In this document: one piece after another, positions 1 to 9,140 of the stretch
Numbering within the stretch: position 1 is the stretch's first letter
Layout: each line of letters opens with the position of its first letter
Assembly: GCA_902196205.1 (NCBI GenBank)
Contig: CABIKM010000034.1
Span: 1-40,717 of the forward strand
Origin: Candidatus Methylomirabilis lanthanidiphila
GTDB taxonomy: Bacteria; Methylomirabilota; Methylomirabilia; Methylomirabilales; Methylomirabilaceae
Direction of reading: 5' to 3'
DNA length: 40,717 bases
Notes under the pieces: generated by a model
Databases searched by the model: none
The model's input: only the letters and a program-made list of their open reading frames with translations
Told to the model about the DNA's origin: nothing
Translations under genes and position numbers: made by a program

Positions 1-2
1 CT

Positions 3-98
3 TTTCAAAAAAGGGGGGAACGGGGGGATTTCAGGGCGACAACTGGGGACTACTTTCTGGGCATTGACGGCTTCAGAAATGACGTCCAGAGGCGCTGA
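3..98 (+). CDS. possible 3' end of an upstream gene (31 codons) or read-through of a G-rich repeat
   Basis: A reading frame is open from the window edge to a TGA at 96-98. Its last codons give a protein-like ending (GDYFLGIDGFRNDVQRR), 30 bp before the ftsH start. However, bases 1-32 (A-run followed by G6-AAC-G6-ATTT) resemble the G-rich dispersed sequences common between genes in such genomes, so part of the frame may be open by chance. No function can be assigned from 31 residues. Confidence 0.2.
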   Translation, partial: FQKRGERGDFRATTGDYFLGIDGFRNDVQRR

Positions 99-128
99 AT
101 AGACGATACCATAGAGCCGACCGTAGAG

Positions 129-1994
129 ATGAGCGCGATGGAAAAGAAGCAACGGCAGTTTTCTTACATGTACTTTGTGGCGGCCTTTTTTCTTGTACTG
201 GCCGTTCACGATTTCCTGATAGCCCGCCATACCGAGACCCTGTCGTACAGCGAATTCAAGGTGCTCGTAAAAGCCGGGAAGGTGGAAGACCTGACCCTCG
301 GTACGCGTGTTATCTACGGACGGTTGAAACGGGAGGGGCTGGAAGGGCTTCTTTCCAAAGAGAAGGTGGAGGAGATTCAACGGCTGCCCAGCGGGGAGCA
401 TCGATTCGCGACCATCCGGGTTGATGATCCGACCCTCATCCAGGAGTTAGAGACGCTGAAGGTGCGCTTCGCCGGCGAGGTGGAGAGTACGTGGTTTACC
501 ACACTGCTTTCCTGGGTACTTCCCGCGCTGGTCTTCGTTGGTGTGTGGATGTTTCTGATGAAGCGGGTCGGAGGACCGGCCAGCGGTCTGATGGCGATCG
601 GCAAGAGCAAGGCCAAGGTGTACATGGCGAAAGAGACCGGCGTGACCTTTGCGGATGTGGCGGGGATCGACGAAGCGCGGGTCGAGCTGATGGAGATTGT
701 CGAATTCCTGAAGACGCCGGAGCGGTACCGCCGCCTTGGGGGGAAGATCCCCAAAGGGGTCCTGATCGTCGGGGCGCCGGGGACCGGGAAGACGCTGTTG
801 GCGAAAGCTGTTGCCGGGGAGGCAGGGGTCCCATTCTTTAGTCTGAGCGGGTCGGAATTCGTCGAGATGTTCGTGGGGGTCGGGGCGGCCCGTGTGCGGG
901 ACCTCTTCGCCCAGGCTCAGGAAAAAGCCCCCTGCATCATCTTCATCGATGAGCTGGATGCCCTTGGAAAGGCTCGTGGGTTTAACCCGATGGGCGGGCA
1001 TGATGAACGCGAGCAGACCCTCAATCAACTATTGGTGGAGATGGACGGCTTCGACACGAACAAGGGTGTCATCATTATGGCCGCGACGAACCGCCCGGAG
1101 ATTCTCGATCCGGCCTTGCTCCGCCCCGGGCGTTTCGATCGACAGGTGGCCCTCGACCGCCCCGATATCAAAGGGCGGGAGAAGATCCTCCAGGTGCATG
1201 TCAAGCCGGTCAAGCTCTCGCCGGCGGTGGACCTCTCGGCCATCGCCGCGAAAACCCCGGGATTCGTTGGAGCCGATCTGGCCAACCTGGTGAACGAGGC
1301 GGCGCTGCTGGCCGCGCGGAAGGGCAGGGATGCGGTGGAGATGGCGGATTTCGATGAGGCCATCGATCGGATCGTAGGCGGCCTCGAAAAGAAGACCCGA
1401 GTGATGAATCCCATCGAGAAGGAAACTGTTGCGTACCACGAGGCCGGCCATGCCCTGGTGGCGGAGTCCCGCCCTCGCGCCGACCGCGTGTCAAAGATCT
1501 CCATTATCCCTCGCGGCGTGGCGGCGCTCGGCTATACGCAGCAGTCGCCTACAGAAGATCGGTACCTGCTCAAGCGGGCCGAGATGCTCGATCGACTCGA
1601 TGTCTTGCTGGGGGGCCGGGTGGCCGAAGAGATCGTCTTTGAGGATGTCTCTACCGGGGCGCAGGATGATCTGCAGCGGGCGACCGATATGGCCCGTCTC
1701 ATGGTGACCCAGTACGGGATGAGCGAGCATCTGGGATTGGCGACGTTCGAGGAGCCGCGCAGCTCTCCCTTCCTCAATATCGGGAAACCTCAGCGGGTAC
1801 GGGAGTATAGCGAGCAGACCGCTCAGACGATTGATGAAGAGATCAGAAAGCTCCTCGCTGATGCGCACGCTCGAGTCGAACAGACACTTGCTACCAGGCG
1901 CAGCGAGTTGGACGCGCTGGCCAAGCTGCTGCTGGAAAAAGAGGTTGTCGATCGAGAGGCCCTGACGCAACTGCTTCAGCCACGAACAACCTAG
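129..1994 (+). CDS. ftsH: ATP-dependent zinc metalloprotease FtsH
   Basis: Membrane-anchored AAA+ protease that extracts and degrades misfolded or short-lived membrane and cytosolic proteins as a hexamer. Visible: TM helix about 12-32, a short periplasmic domain, TM helix about 124-144, Walker A GAPGTGKT (215-222), Walker B IIFIDE (270-275), the second region of homology ending LLRPGR (330-335), the zinc site HEAGH (437-441) with third ligand probably D514 in STGAQDDL, and a helical C-terminal tail. Length (621 aa) is normal for the family. The periplasmic domain is compact. ATG 129 is used, but ATG 138 is in frame and equally possible because only a weak purine tract precedes either. The stop lies 60 bp before the likely start of the next gene, so co-transcription is plausible. 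Confidence 0.97.
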   Translation: MSAMEKKQRQFSYMYFVAAFFLVLAVHDFLIARHTETLSYSEFKVLVKAGKVEDLTLGTRVIYGRLKREGLEGLLSKEKVEEIQRLPSGEHRFATIRVDDPTLIQELETLKVRFAGEVESTWFTTLLSWVLPALVFVGVWMFLMKRVGGPASGLMAIGKSKAKVYMAKETGVTFADVAGIDEARVELMEIVEFLKTPERYRRLGGKIPKGVLIVGAPGTGKTLLAKAVAGEAGVPFFSLSGSEFVEMFVGVGAARVRDLFAQAQEKAPCIIFIDELDALGKARGFNPMGGHDEREQTLNQLLVEMDGFDTNKGVIIMAATNRPEILDPALLRPGRFDRQVALDRPDIKGREKILQVHVKPVKLSPAVDLSAIAAKTPGFVGADLANLVNEAALLAARKGRDAVEMADFDEAIDRIVGGLEKKTRVMNPIEKETVAYHEAGHALVAESRPRADRVSKISIIPRGVAALGYTQQSPTEDRYLLKRAEMLDRLDVLLGGRVAEEIVFEDVSTGAQDDLQRATDMARLMVTQYGMSEHLGLATFEEPRSSPFLNIGKPQRVREYSEQTAQTIDEEIRKLLADAHARVEQTLATRRSELDALAKLLLEKEVVDREALTQLLQPRTT

Positions 1995-2054
1995 GGTCAG
2001 GAATGCAGAGAGGGTTCAAGCATGGAGGCCGATAGGCGGAAGGGGAGGGGTGAC

Positions 2055-3164
2055 ATGACGGCTGTCCGGCGTGCGGCGGGCATCGGCATTATGGCGATCG
2101 CGTTGCTGCTGCTCGTGTGCTCGGCCGCGCTCGCGCACGGGGCAGGTGTGCGCGGCACGCAGACGCTCTACGTCGTGAACGAGGGTTCGGACACGATTTC
2201 GGTGATCGATATCGGGTCGATGAAGGTGACCGGTACTGTAACTGTGGGCGCCGGCCCGCAGCACATTGCCATCAGCCCGGATCGGCGCCACGCCTTTGTG
2301 ACGTGCGGTCGTTCGGCTGATGTCTGGATTCTGGCCTTACCGGCGCACACCATTGTCGCGACGGTCCCCAATGCGACCGGTCCCGAGGGCCAGACCGTAT
2401 TTGGAGCCGGCGCGACCTATGCCTACGTCACCAACAGCGCGTATAGCCGCGTGACGGTGATTGAGACCGCGACCGGCAAGAAGGTGGCGACGATCCCGGT
2501 GGGAGAAGCGCCGACCCATATCAGTATCTCCCCGGATGGCGGCCACGCGTATGTGCCCAGCGAGCGGTCGCATACCGTCGCGGCGCTGAACCTGTCGCTG
2601 AATGTGGTGGCGGCGGAGCTGCCGATGGCGGTAAGACCCCATGCCGTCGAGATCTCCCCCGATGGTAAGCACCTGTTGGTCTCCAGCCCTGAGTCAAACA
2701 GTATCACCGTCATCGATGCGGCCACCCAGCAGTCGTTGCGCAGAATCCCTGTCGGCGAGGACCCCCATCACATCGTATTCGGTCCGGGTGGAGCCTTTGC
2801 GTATGTGCTCAACAGGGGCTCGGACAGTCTGAGCGTAATCCAGATGGCGAGTCGTCAGGTGGTGGCGACCATCCCCGTGGGTAAGGAGCCAGGCGACGCC
2901 GACATCACCCCATCCGGCCACTACATCTATGCGACCAATACGGGGGGGAGCGATGTGTCGGTCATCTCAACGCAGACCAGCGCCGTAATAGGGACAATTC
3001 CTGTGGGGACTCAACCCCACAACATCGTCATTTCCGGTGACGGACGGTACGCCTTTGTGGCGAATACCGGATCGGATGATATCTCCGTAATTAACCTGCT
3101 GTCCCAGACAACGGTTGGGCGGGTGCCGGTCGGCAAGCGTCCCCGTGGGATGGCCTTATGGTAG
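2055..3164 (+). CDS. exported YVTN-type beta-propeller repeat protein
   Basis: Start ATG 2055 is preferred over the in-frame ATG 2022 because a strong purine-rich Shine-Dalgarno (AAGGGGAGGGG) precedes it and it places a clean Sec signal peptide at the N-terminus (basic MTAVRR, hydrophobic run IMAIALLLLVCSAALA). The mature protein, about 340 residues, is built of roughly 42-residue repeats with motifs such as YVVNEGSDTISVID, TIPVGEAPTHISISPDG and FVANTGSDDISVIN, typical of YVTN/surface-layer beta-propellers with about seven blades. Such proteins sit in the periplasm or on the cell surface; some bind metals or partner proteins, but no catalytic motif is visible here. It lies between ftsH and the CBS/oxidoreductase genes; its TAG is 10 bp upstream of the next start, suggesting one transcript. 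The specific ligand or role is unknown. Confidence 0.85.
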   Translation: MTAVRRAAGIGIMAIALLLLVCSAALAHGAGVRGTQTLYVVNEGSDTISVIDIGSMKVTGTVTVGAGPQHIAISPDRRHAFVTCGRSADVWILALPAHTIVATVPNATGPEGQTVFGAGATYAYVTNSAYSRVTVIETATGKKVATIPVGEAPTHISISPDGGHAYVPSERSHTVAALNLSLNVVAAELPMAVRPHAVEISPDGKHLLVSSPESNSITVIDAATQQSLRRIPVGEDPHHIVFGPGGAFAYVLNRGSDSLSVIQMASRQVVATIPVGKEPGDADITPSGHYIYATNTGGSDVSVISTQTSAVIGTIPVGTQPHNIVISGDGRYAFVANTGSDDISVINLLSQTTVGRVPVGKRPRGMALW

Positions 3165-3174
3165 GGAGCAGTCG

Positions 3175-3591
3175 ATGACGCAGCTTTCAGAGATTATGAA
3201 TCCGAAGCTGATCACTGTGGAAACCCGCGCCTCTCTACGCCAGGCCCAGCGAATGCTGGATCAGCATCATATCCGCCATCTGTTTGTCATGGACGGCAAG
3301 CGTCTGGTCGGAATCGTTACCGATCGTGATCTTCGAAAGGCCGCCCCCTCCTCCAAGTCGCCGCTCACGACGCGCGAACGCGAGGAGTTCATGGACGAAT
3401 TGAAGGTGATGGAGGTGATGTCGCGCAAGCTGATCACGGCCGCCCCGACAACGACGGTGCGGGAAGCGGCGAAGGTCATGGTTCACGAAAAGATCGGCTG
3501 CCTCCCGGTGGTTCACGGTAATACACTGGTGGGGATTGTGACCGAGACCGATCTGCTCGAAATCCTAGTCCGGGGAGAGGAGACATCATGA
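3175..3591 (+). CDS. paired CBS-domain protein
   Basis: 138-residue protein consisting of two CBS motifs (about 1-58 and 78-136) with the signature ends GIVTDRDLR and GIVTETDLLEIL. CBS pairs (Bateman modules) bind adenosyl nucleotides (AMP, ATP, AdoMet) or NADH and act as regulatory sensors. ATG 3175 is chosen because it starts at the first beta-strand of CBS1; the longer in-frame start at 3115 lies inside the preceding gene. The stop overlaps the start of the oxidoreductase alpha/gamma gene in an ATGA arrangement (3588-3591), so the two are translationally coupled. I infer that this protein senses energy state for that enzyme. A second CBS protein at 5656 precedes the other half of the enzyme. 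Confidence 0.9.
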   Translation: MTQLSEIMNPKLITVETRASLRQAQRMLDQHHIRHLFVMDGKRLVGIVTDRDLRKAAPSSKSPLTTREREEFMDELKVMEVMSRKLITAAPTTTVREAAKVMVHEKIGCLPVVHGNTLVGIVTETDLLEILVRGEETS

Positions 3592-5546
3592 CCGACGAGC
3601 AATTTCCTTTTCCGGGTATCCCGGCGACCGCAGACGGGTCGGCGGCCGTGGTTTGGGTCGACACGCATATTACGCAAGGCGCTTGCGCCTATCCGATTAC
3701 CCCCTCCACCAACATGGGGACCGGATACCAGGCGGAGGTCGCGAACGGCACACGCAACCTTTGGGGCGAGCCGCTCTTCTTCATCGAGCCCGAGTCGGAG
3801 CACAGCTCTGCCTCCGCGTGCGAGGGGTTTGCGCTGGCCGGTGGGCGGGTCTCGAACTTTACCTCCGGTCAGGGGCTGGTCCTGATGAAGGAGGTCCTCT
3901 ACACCATCGCCGGCAAACGGCTCCCGGCGGTCTTCCACATCGGCGCCCGCGCGCTGACGTCTCAGGCCCTGAATGTCCACTGTGGTCATGACGACGTGAT
4001 GGCCGTGGCAGACGTCGGCTGGGGGATGCTCTTTGCCAAAAACGCCCAGGATGCGGCCGATCTGGCGCTCATTGCGCGCCGCGCCGCCGAGGAGGGGGAG
4101 ACCCCCTTCATGACCGTTCAGGACGGTTTTCTGACCACCCACACGATTGAGAACATCCTGCTTCCGGAACTGGAGTTGATGAAGGAGTTTATCGGCGACC
4201 CGCATGGCGGGACGCGTCTGCGCAACCTCATGAATCCGTTGCAGCCGATCATGAGCGGTGTCGTACAGAATCAGGACAGTTACATGAAGGGCAAGATCGC
4301 CCAGCGGTTCTTCTACGATCGTCTGCCGACGATTGTTGAGGGGGTCATGGAGCGGTTCTACTCCCTGACAGGCCGTCGGTACGGTCTGGTGGAGGCATAC
4401 AAGCTGGAGGATGCCGACTATGCCATTGTGGGAATGGGAGGGTTGGTCGAGACCGCCATGGCGACTGTCGATTATCTGAGGACTCACCGCGGGATTCGAG
4501 CGGGCGCCCTCCACGTGACCAGCTTCCGCCCATTTCCCGGCCCGCAGATCGTTGAGGCGACGAAGCACCTGAAGGCGATGGCGGTGATCGAGCGGATGGA
4601 TAACCCGCTGGCCCAATCGAATCCGCTTACCGCCGAGATCAAGGCGGCCTTTGCCGATGCGGCGACGGGCGCTCCAGAGTTCCCGCCGATAGGGCGGCTC
4701 CCGATCATCTATTCCGGTTCGGCCGGCCTCGGCAGCCGGGATATCCGGCCAGGCGATCTGGTGGCCGCGATCGACAATATGCGGCGCGACGATGGCGGGT
4801 CTCGCTACTTCGTTGTGGGGATCAAGCACGACCTCGCGCTTGTGCCCGCCGATGATCCGGATGTCCGGCCGTCCGGGACCTTTTCGATGCGCGGTCATTC
4901 GGTCGGCGGCTTCGGATCGGTGACCACCAACAAGGTGATCGCCACGATCGTCGGCGATCTCTTCGGTTTGAAGGTCCAGGCCTACCCGAAGTACGGCTCT
5001 GAGAAGAAGGGGTTGCCGACAACCTACTATCTGACCGTGGCCAACGAGCGGATTCGCACCCACTGCGAGCTGACGCAGGTCGATTTTGTGCCCCTCAACG
5101 ATATCAACGCCTTCAATCTTGGCAACCCGCTGGCCGGCCTCGCGACGGGCGGCATGGTCTTTATTCAGACCGACAAAAAGACGCCGGAGGAGGTCTGGAC
5201 AGGGATTCCTGACTATGCCAAGCGGATCATCCGCGAGCGGCGTATCCGGGTCCTCGCCCTGGATACCGTGAAGATTGCGCGCGAGGTCGCCAGCTCTGCA
5301 GACCTGGAGCAGCGGATGCAAGGAATTGTCCTGTTGGGCATTTTCCTGCGCTGCACGCCGTTTCTCCGCGAGCAACAGTTGTCCGAGGAGCAGGTCTTCC
5401 CGGCGGTGGAGCGGTCGCTGCGAAAGTATTTCGGCAAGCGGGGTGAGCAGGTAGTTCGGGACAATATGGCGGCAGTGAGGCGCGGCTACACAGAGGTCTT
5501 CGAGGTCCCGGCGGAGACGATGGCATACGTAGAAACGGGCGGCTGA
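3588..5546 (+). CDS. 2-oxoacid (pyruvate):ferredoxin oxidoreductase, alpha+gamma half
   Basis: Corresponds to the N-terminal half of single-chain NifJ-type pyruvate:ferredoxin oxidoreductase. Residues about 15-250 are the alpha/pyrimidine domain (YPITPSTNMG; the PFOR-type ESE motif in FIEPESEHSS; FTSGQGLVLMKE), about 270-390 domain II (transketolase C-like, with VTSFRPFPG), and about 415-610 the gamma domain (GHSVGGFGSVTTNK). The enzyme oxidatively decarboxylates a 2-oxoacid to acyl-CoA and reduces ferredoxin, or runs in reverse for CO2 fixation. Pyruvate is the likely substrate by resemblance to NifJ, but the gamma part is divergent and other 2-oxoacids cannot be excluded. At 652 aa it is about half of NifJ; the ferredoxin and TPP domains are encoded by the gene at 6075. 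Translationally coupled to the upstream CBS gene. Cytoplasmic and probably oxygen-sensitive. Confidence 0.88.
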   Translation: MTDEQFPFPGIPATADGSAAVVWVDTHITQGACAYPITPSTNMGTGYQAEVANGTRNLWGEPLFFIEPESEHSSASACEGFALAGGRVSNFTSGQGLVLMKEVLYTIAGKRLPAVFHIGARALTSQALNVHCGHDDVMAVADVGWGMLFAKNAQDAADLALIARRAAEEGETPFMTVQDGFLTTHTIENILLPELELMKEFIGDPHGGTRLRNLMNPLQPIMSGVVQNQDSYMKGKIAQRFFYDRLPTIVEGVMERFYSLTGRRYGLVEAYKLEDADYAIVGMGGLVETAMATVDYLRTHRGIRAGALHVTSFRPFPGPQIVEATKHLKAMAVIERMDNPLAQSNPLTAEIKAAFADAATGAPEFPPIGRLPIIYSGSAGLGSRDIRPGDLVAAIDNMRRDDGGSRYFVVGIKHDLALVPADDPDVRPSGTFSMRGHSVGGFGSVTTNKVIATIVGDLFGLKVQAYPKYGSEKKGLPTTYYLTVANERIRTHCELTQVDFVPLNDINAFNLGNPLAGLATGGMVFIQTDKKTPEEVWTGIPDYAKRIIRERRIRVLALDTVKIAREVASSADLEQRMQGIVLLGIFLRCTPFLREQQLSEEQVFPAVERSLRKYFGKRGEQVVRDNMAAVRRGYTEVFEVPAETMAYVETGG

Positions 5547-5552
5547 GTCTGT

Positions 5553-5634
5553 GTAGGTCGGGTTAGCGTAGCGTAACCCGACATCCTCCGGTGAGCCGTC
5601 GGGTTACGGCCTTGACGGCCTAACCCGAACCTAC
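5553..5634. repeat. palindromic intergenic repeat (GTAGGTCGGGTTAG family)
   Basis: An 82-bp element fills the gap between the oxidoreductase gene and the next CBS gene. Its ends are inverted repeats: GTAGGTCGGGTTAG (5553-5566) and CTAACCCGAACCTAC (5620-5634). Internally GGGTTA and TAACCC recur so that two hairpins can form, one on each side of the centre. This sequence type is a widespread small non-coding palindromic element in Proteobacteria and related phyla. It may act as a transcription attenuator or mRNA-stabilising hairpin between the two halves of the operon. Confidence 0.75.
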
Positions 5635-5655
5635 GATACCAAAGAAGGAGTGCCG

Positions 5656-6051
5656 ATGGCGGAGGAGCTCGTCAGAGACTGGATGCACCGGGGCGTGATT
5701 ACGTGCGGGCCCGAGACGTCTATCCAGGCGGTGGCCGATGCAATGAAGGCGCACGACATCAGTGCCCTGGTAGTGGTGGACGAGGCGGGCGACGCGATCG
5801 GCGTCATCTCCCGCACCGATCTCGTCAACGCGCGGTTCATCGAGCCGTATCTGAAGCACTGGCGCGGCCTGACCGCCAAGCACCTGATGAGCGCGCCGGT
5901 CGTCAGCGTCTCGGATACGACGCCGCTTGCCGAGGCGGCGGCGCGCCTCCGCGACCGGAAGATCCACCGGTTGGTGGTGATCGAAAGGCATGGGCCACAC
6001 GAGAAGCCGATCGGCATCCTCTCGATCACCGATCTGGCCGGGAAGGCGTAA
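5656..6051 (+). CDS. paired CBS-domain protein
   Basis: 131-residue protein made of two CBS motifs (about 4-62 with VVVDEAGDAIGVISRTDL, and 75-131 with GILSITDLAGKA). ATG 5656 is preferred over GTG 5650 because the Shine-Dalgarno AAGAAGGAG (5642-5650) would overlap the GTG but sits at correct spacing from the ATG. It lies 24 bp upstream of the ferredoxin/beta half of the oxidoreductase and downstream of the alpha/gamma half, so each half-enzyme gene is preceded by its own CBS gene. It differs clearly in sequence from the CBS protein at 3175 and is not a simple recent duplicate. Probably an adenosine-nucleotide-sensing regulatory subunit; the ligand is unknown. Confidence 0.88.
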   Translation: MAEELVRDWMHRGVITCGPETSIQAVADAMKAHDISALVVVDEAGDAIGVISRTDLVNARFIEPYLKHWRGLTAKHLMSAPVVSVSDTTPLAEAAARLRDRKIHRLVVIERHGPHEKPIGILSITDLAGKA

Positions 6052-6074
6052 CAAAAGAGCAGAAAGGTTCAGCT

Positions 6075-7757
6075 ATGACAGAGTACGAGCCACGATATAA
6101 CCCTTTGGACGAAGAGCACGTCGAACAGGTCGCCGGGACCAAGCCTCGCGGGCTTGAGAAGGAGATCCACGAAAGCGCCCTGCCGCCGACCGGAGTGCTG
6201 GAGCTTGATCTTGAGCAGTATGTGGGCGACTTCAACGAGCGGATCATCGGGGCGTATGCGGCCGGGACCGGAGAGCAGAGCCTGCCCGCCGATGTCGGAG
6301 TGGCCCGCAGTCTGATCCCGCCTGGGACCGGCGCCCTGCGCGACTTCAGCTATATTGCGCCGGAGATCCCGCGGTTCGACCGGGATAAATGCGTCGGCTG
6401 CATGTCCTGTGTCACCGAGTGCCCCGATACCGCCATCCTGGGGAAGGCGATCCCCAAGTCGCACCTGGAGGCCGAGTTGAGCGCTATCAGCGATTCTCAG
6501 GAGCGGGATGGGATTCGAGCCCAGTGGGCGGTGACGCGGAAATACTACGAGGTCTTCGAAAAGAAGGGCGAAGAAGGCGCCCTATTCGGTATCTTCGTCG
6601 ATCCGACCAAGTGCAAGGGGTGCGCCGAGTGTGTCGAGGTTTGCGACGCCCTCGGCTACCATGCCCTCGCGATGATCAAAAAGGACGAGCAGACGATCCC
6701 CAGGTATCGGAGTTATTTCAACTTCTTCCGACAGGTCGGTCCGACCCCGCGCGCCTATATCAATGAGCGCGCCCTGGCCGACATGATGCTGTCCGACGAG
6801 GCGCTGTTGTATGTCGGCGGCGCCGGATCGTGCATGGGGTGCGGTGAGGCGACGGCGATCCGAATGATGCTGGCTGCCACCGGATTCGTGTATGGCGCCG
6901 AGCATGTGGGGATCGTGGCGGCGACCGGGTGCAACACGGTTTACGGCTCGACCTATCCCTACAACCCGTTCCTGGTACCGTGGACCAACTCCCTGTTCGA
7001 GAATGCGCCGGCGGTCGCGATGGGGGTTCGCGCGAAGTGGGACCAACGGGGATGGCAGCAGAAGAAGGTCTGGGTCATCGGGGGCGACGGTGCCATGTAC
7101 GACATCGGCTTCCAGGCGTTGTCGCGGATGCTGGCGTCGGGGATGGACATCAATGTGCTGATCCTGGATACGCAGGTCTACTCCAATACGGGAGGACAGG
7201 CCTCCACGGCGACCTACACCGGACAGGATGCCAAGATGGCCATTGTCGGGAAGGCAACACCCGGCAAACGGGAGCGGCGCAAAGAGCTGGCGCTCATCGC
7301 CATGATGCACCCTGATACCTTCGTCGCGCAGACCACCGCCGCCCACATTAATCACTTCTACCGGGCTATCATGGCGGCCAACGAATACCCGGGCCCGGCC
7401 GTGGTGACAGTCTACACGACCTGTCAGCCGGAGCACGGCGTGGCGGACGACCGGTCGTCGTACCAGGCGAAGCTGGCGGTCGATTCGCGGGCCTTCCCGC
7501 TCTTTGTGTACGACCCGCGCAAGGGCGAACGGATCAAAGAGCGACTCAGCCTGGCGGGCAACCCGGCCGTCGGCGACGACTGGTACCGACTGCCGCATAC
7601 GGGAGAGGTGGTCGATTTTGTTGCGTTTGCCAGGACGGAGGGTCGGTTCGCAAAGCAGTTCGACGCCGAGGGCCGCACGTCCGACACCCTGCGCGACGCC
7701 CAAGCCGATCGGCTTCAGTACTGGCGACGCCTGCAAGAGTTAGCCGGCGTACGATAA
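6075..7757 (+). CDS. 2-oxoacid (pyruvate):ferredoxin oxidoreductase, ferredoxin+beta half
   Basis: 560-residue counterpart of the C-terminal half of NifJ. After an unusual N-terminal extension of about 100 residues come two [4Fe-4S] ferredoxin motifs, CVGCMSCVTECP (C106, C109, C112, C116) and CKGCAECVEVC (C180, C183, C186, C190), separated by about 60 residues. The TPP-binding beta domain follows: CMGC (C253, C256) with C286 as further proximal-cluster ligands, GDG (337-339) and NTGGQAS (371-377) for Mg-TPP. With the product of the gene at 3588 it would form the complete 2-oxoacid:ferredoxin oxidoreductase. The start is ATG 6075, behind AGAAAGG; the frame is open far upstream but that part is antisense-like sequence inside the CBS gene. 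The split falls at the gamma/delta junction of NifJ. Confidence 0.9.
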   Translation: MTEYEPRYNPLDEEHVEQVAGTKPRGLEKEIHESALPPTGVLELDLEQYVGDFNERIIGAYAAGTGEQSLPADVGVARSLIPPGTGALRDFSYIAPEIPRFDRDKCVGCMSCVTECPDTAILGKAIPKSHLEAELSAISDSQERDGIRAQWAVTRKYYEVFEKKGEEGALFGIFVDPTKCKGCAECVEVCDALGYHALAMIKKDEQTIPRYRSYFNFFRQVGPTPRAYINERALADMMLSDEALLYVGGAGSCMGCGEATAIRMMLAATGFVYGAEHVGIVAATGCNTVYGSTYPYNPFLVPWTNSLFENAPAVAMGVRAKWDQRGWQQKKVWVIGGDGAMYDIGFQALSRMLASGMDINVLILDTQVYSNTGGQASTATYTGQDAKMAIVGKATPGKRERRKELALIAMMHPDTFVAQTTAAHINHFYRAIMAANEYPGPAVVTVYTTCQPEHGVADDRSSYQAKLAVDSRAFPLFVYDPRKGERIKERLSLAGNPAVGDDWYRLPHTGEVVDFVAFARTEGRFAKQFDAEGRTSDTLRDAQADRLQYWRRLQELAGVR

Positions 7758-7792
7758 AAGAAGCGCGGGCGCGATGGCCCCCTGCTATGCCC

Positions 7793-7839
7793 GGAGACGC
7801 ATCGGTCAGACGGTTGCGTAGTCACGCGTCGGCGTCTCC
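7793..7839. terminator. inverted repeat downstream of the oxidoreductase genes, possible attenuator/terminator
   Basis: GGAGACGC (7793-7800) and GCGTCTCC (7832-7839) form a perfect 8-bp stem with a 31-nt loop, 36 bp after the oxidoreductase stop. There is no T-run after it, so it is not a classical intrinsic terminator. It may protect the 3' end of the transcript. The rest of the 267-bp gap to 8025 shows no further recognisable element. Confidence 0.35.
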
Positions 7840-8024
7840 TAACAGGTCGATTTCATGGCACGCAGCACATCGATATGTTATGCTTAATCAGCTATTGTCA
7901 CCCTGTTGTATGGGGGTGGCGTGGGTGAAAGGCATAACTCGAACGATGTAATGTCGAATATGTAAGGCTCGGATCACGGTTCGGGCTGGAAAGGGGTCAG
8001 GCGGTAGTTTGCCGAAGGAGGAGT

Positions 8025-9140
8025 ATGTATCCAGTTATCAGCGGATTTGACCATCTGGTCTTTGCCGAGGCACCCAAGCTGATCTATTGGGAGCTGACGC
8101 GGGCCTGCGACCTGGTCTGCACGCATTGTCGCGCCGAGGCGATTGCGATGCGCGACCCGTTTGAGCTCAGTACGGAGGAGGCCAAGGTGCTGCTCGGGCA
8201 ACTCCGGACGTTCGGCGATCCGCCCCCCCAGCTTGTCATGACCGGCGGCGACCCGTTGAAACGTCCTGATTTCTTTGAGCTGGTGCGGCATAGCCGAAGC
8301 ATCGGGATGCCGACATCCGTTGCGCCGAGCGGCACCCCGCTCCTCACGCCGGACGCCATCGCGGCGCTGGCGGAAAACGGGGTGATGAGCATATCGCTGA
8401 GCATCGACGGCGCCACGGCCGGGAGCCACGATCGATTTCGCGGCGTTGCCGGGTGCTTTGAGACCACCATGCGCGCCATTCAGGCTGTCCGGGCGGCGGG
8501 GATCCCGCTGCAGATCAATACCCTTGTCACCCCCGAAACCATGGCGGAACTGCCCGGCGTATTCCGGCTGCTGAAGGACTTGGGGATCATGCGGTGGAGT
8601 CTCTTTTATCTGATCGCCACGGGGCGCGGTCGGGCCCTCCGTGAGATCAGGCCCAGCGAGGCCGAGGCGCTGCACAACTGGATCTACGACCTCGTCAAGA
8701 CGGCGCCGTTCGCCATCAAGGCGACGGAGGCCCCGCATTTTCGCCGCGTGGCCTACATGCGCATGAAGCTGGAAGGCCTGGACGACACCGCGATCCGCCA
8801 GACGCCTATCGGACGGGGCTTTGGAATCCGAGACGGTAACGGCATTATGTTCATCTCGCACACCGGGGATGTCTATCCGTCCGGATTCCTGCCGGTAACG
8901 GCCGGGAACGTACGCCGAGAGAGCCCTGTATCGATCTACCGTCATTCGGAGATATTTACGCGCCTCCGCGACGCCGATCAATATGGCGGCAAGTGCGGCC
9001 TCTGCGAGTTTCGCTGGGTGTGCGGCGGCTCGCGGGCCCGCGCGTTTGCCGAGACCGACGATCCCAATGGAAGCGACCCGCTGTGCGCCTACAGGCCGGA
9101 GGCTGCGCTGGTAGGGGCGGCGGACGGAGATCGAGGATAA
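8025..9140 (+). CDS. radical SAM / SPASM-type maturation enzyme
   Basis: 371 aa. The radical SAM cluster motif CDLVCTHC gives C28, C32 and C35, preceded by the typical ELTRAC; the GGDPL motif (74-78) contributes to AdoMet binding, and LSIDGA follows at 125-130. A C-terminal auxiliary-cluster domain has C324, C327, C333 and C354 (CGLCEFRWVCGG ... LCAY), characteristic of SPASM/twitch proteins. The opening PKLIYWELTRACDL is the form I associate with the TIGR04053-type subfamily, which is related to heme-modifying NirJ/AhbD enzymes; substrate unknown. The very good Shine-Dalgarno GAAGGAGG before ATG 8025 defines the start. Upstream 267 bp and downstream 215 bp are non-coding, so this may be a monocistronic unit. 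No precursor peptide gene is seen next to it. Confidence 0.85.
   Translation: MYPVISGFDHLVFAEAPKLIYWELTRACDLVCTHCRAEAIAMRDPFELSTEEAKVLLGQLRTFGDPPPQLVMTGGDPLKRPDFFELVRHSRSIGMPTSVAPSGTPLLTPDAIAALAENGVMSISLSIDGATAGSHDRFRGVAGCFETTMRAIQAVRAAGIPLQINTLVTPETMAELPGVFRLLKDLGIMRWSLFYLIATGRGRALREIRPSEAEALHNWIYDLVKTAPFAIKATEAPHFRRVAYMRMKLEGLDDTAIRQTPIGRGFGIRDGNGIMFISHTGDVYPSGFLPVTAGNVRRESPVSIYRHSEIFTRLRDADQYGGKCGLCEFRWVCGGSRARAFAETDDPNGSDPLCAYRPEAALVGAADGDRG

Noticed and set aside
3513-5375. 620-codon open frame on the minus strand
   Set aside because: It is antisense to the clearly recognisable oxidoreductase alpha/gamma gene; the composition is rich in His/Arg/Gly as expected for a shadow of GC-rich coding sequence.
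6582-7736. long minus-strand frame
   Set aside because: Shadow of the ferredoxin/beta half, whose Fe-S and TPP motifs are intact on the + strand.
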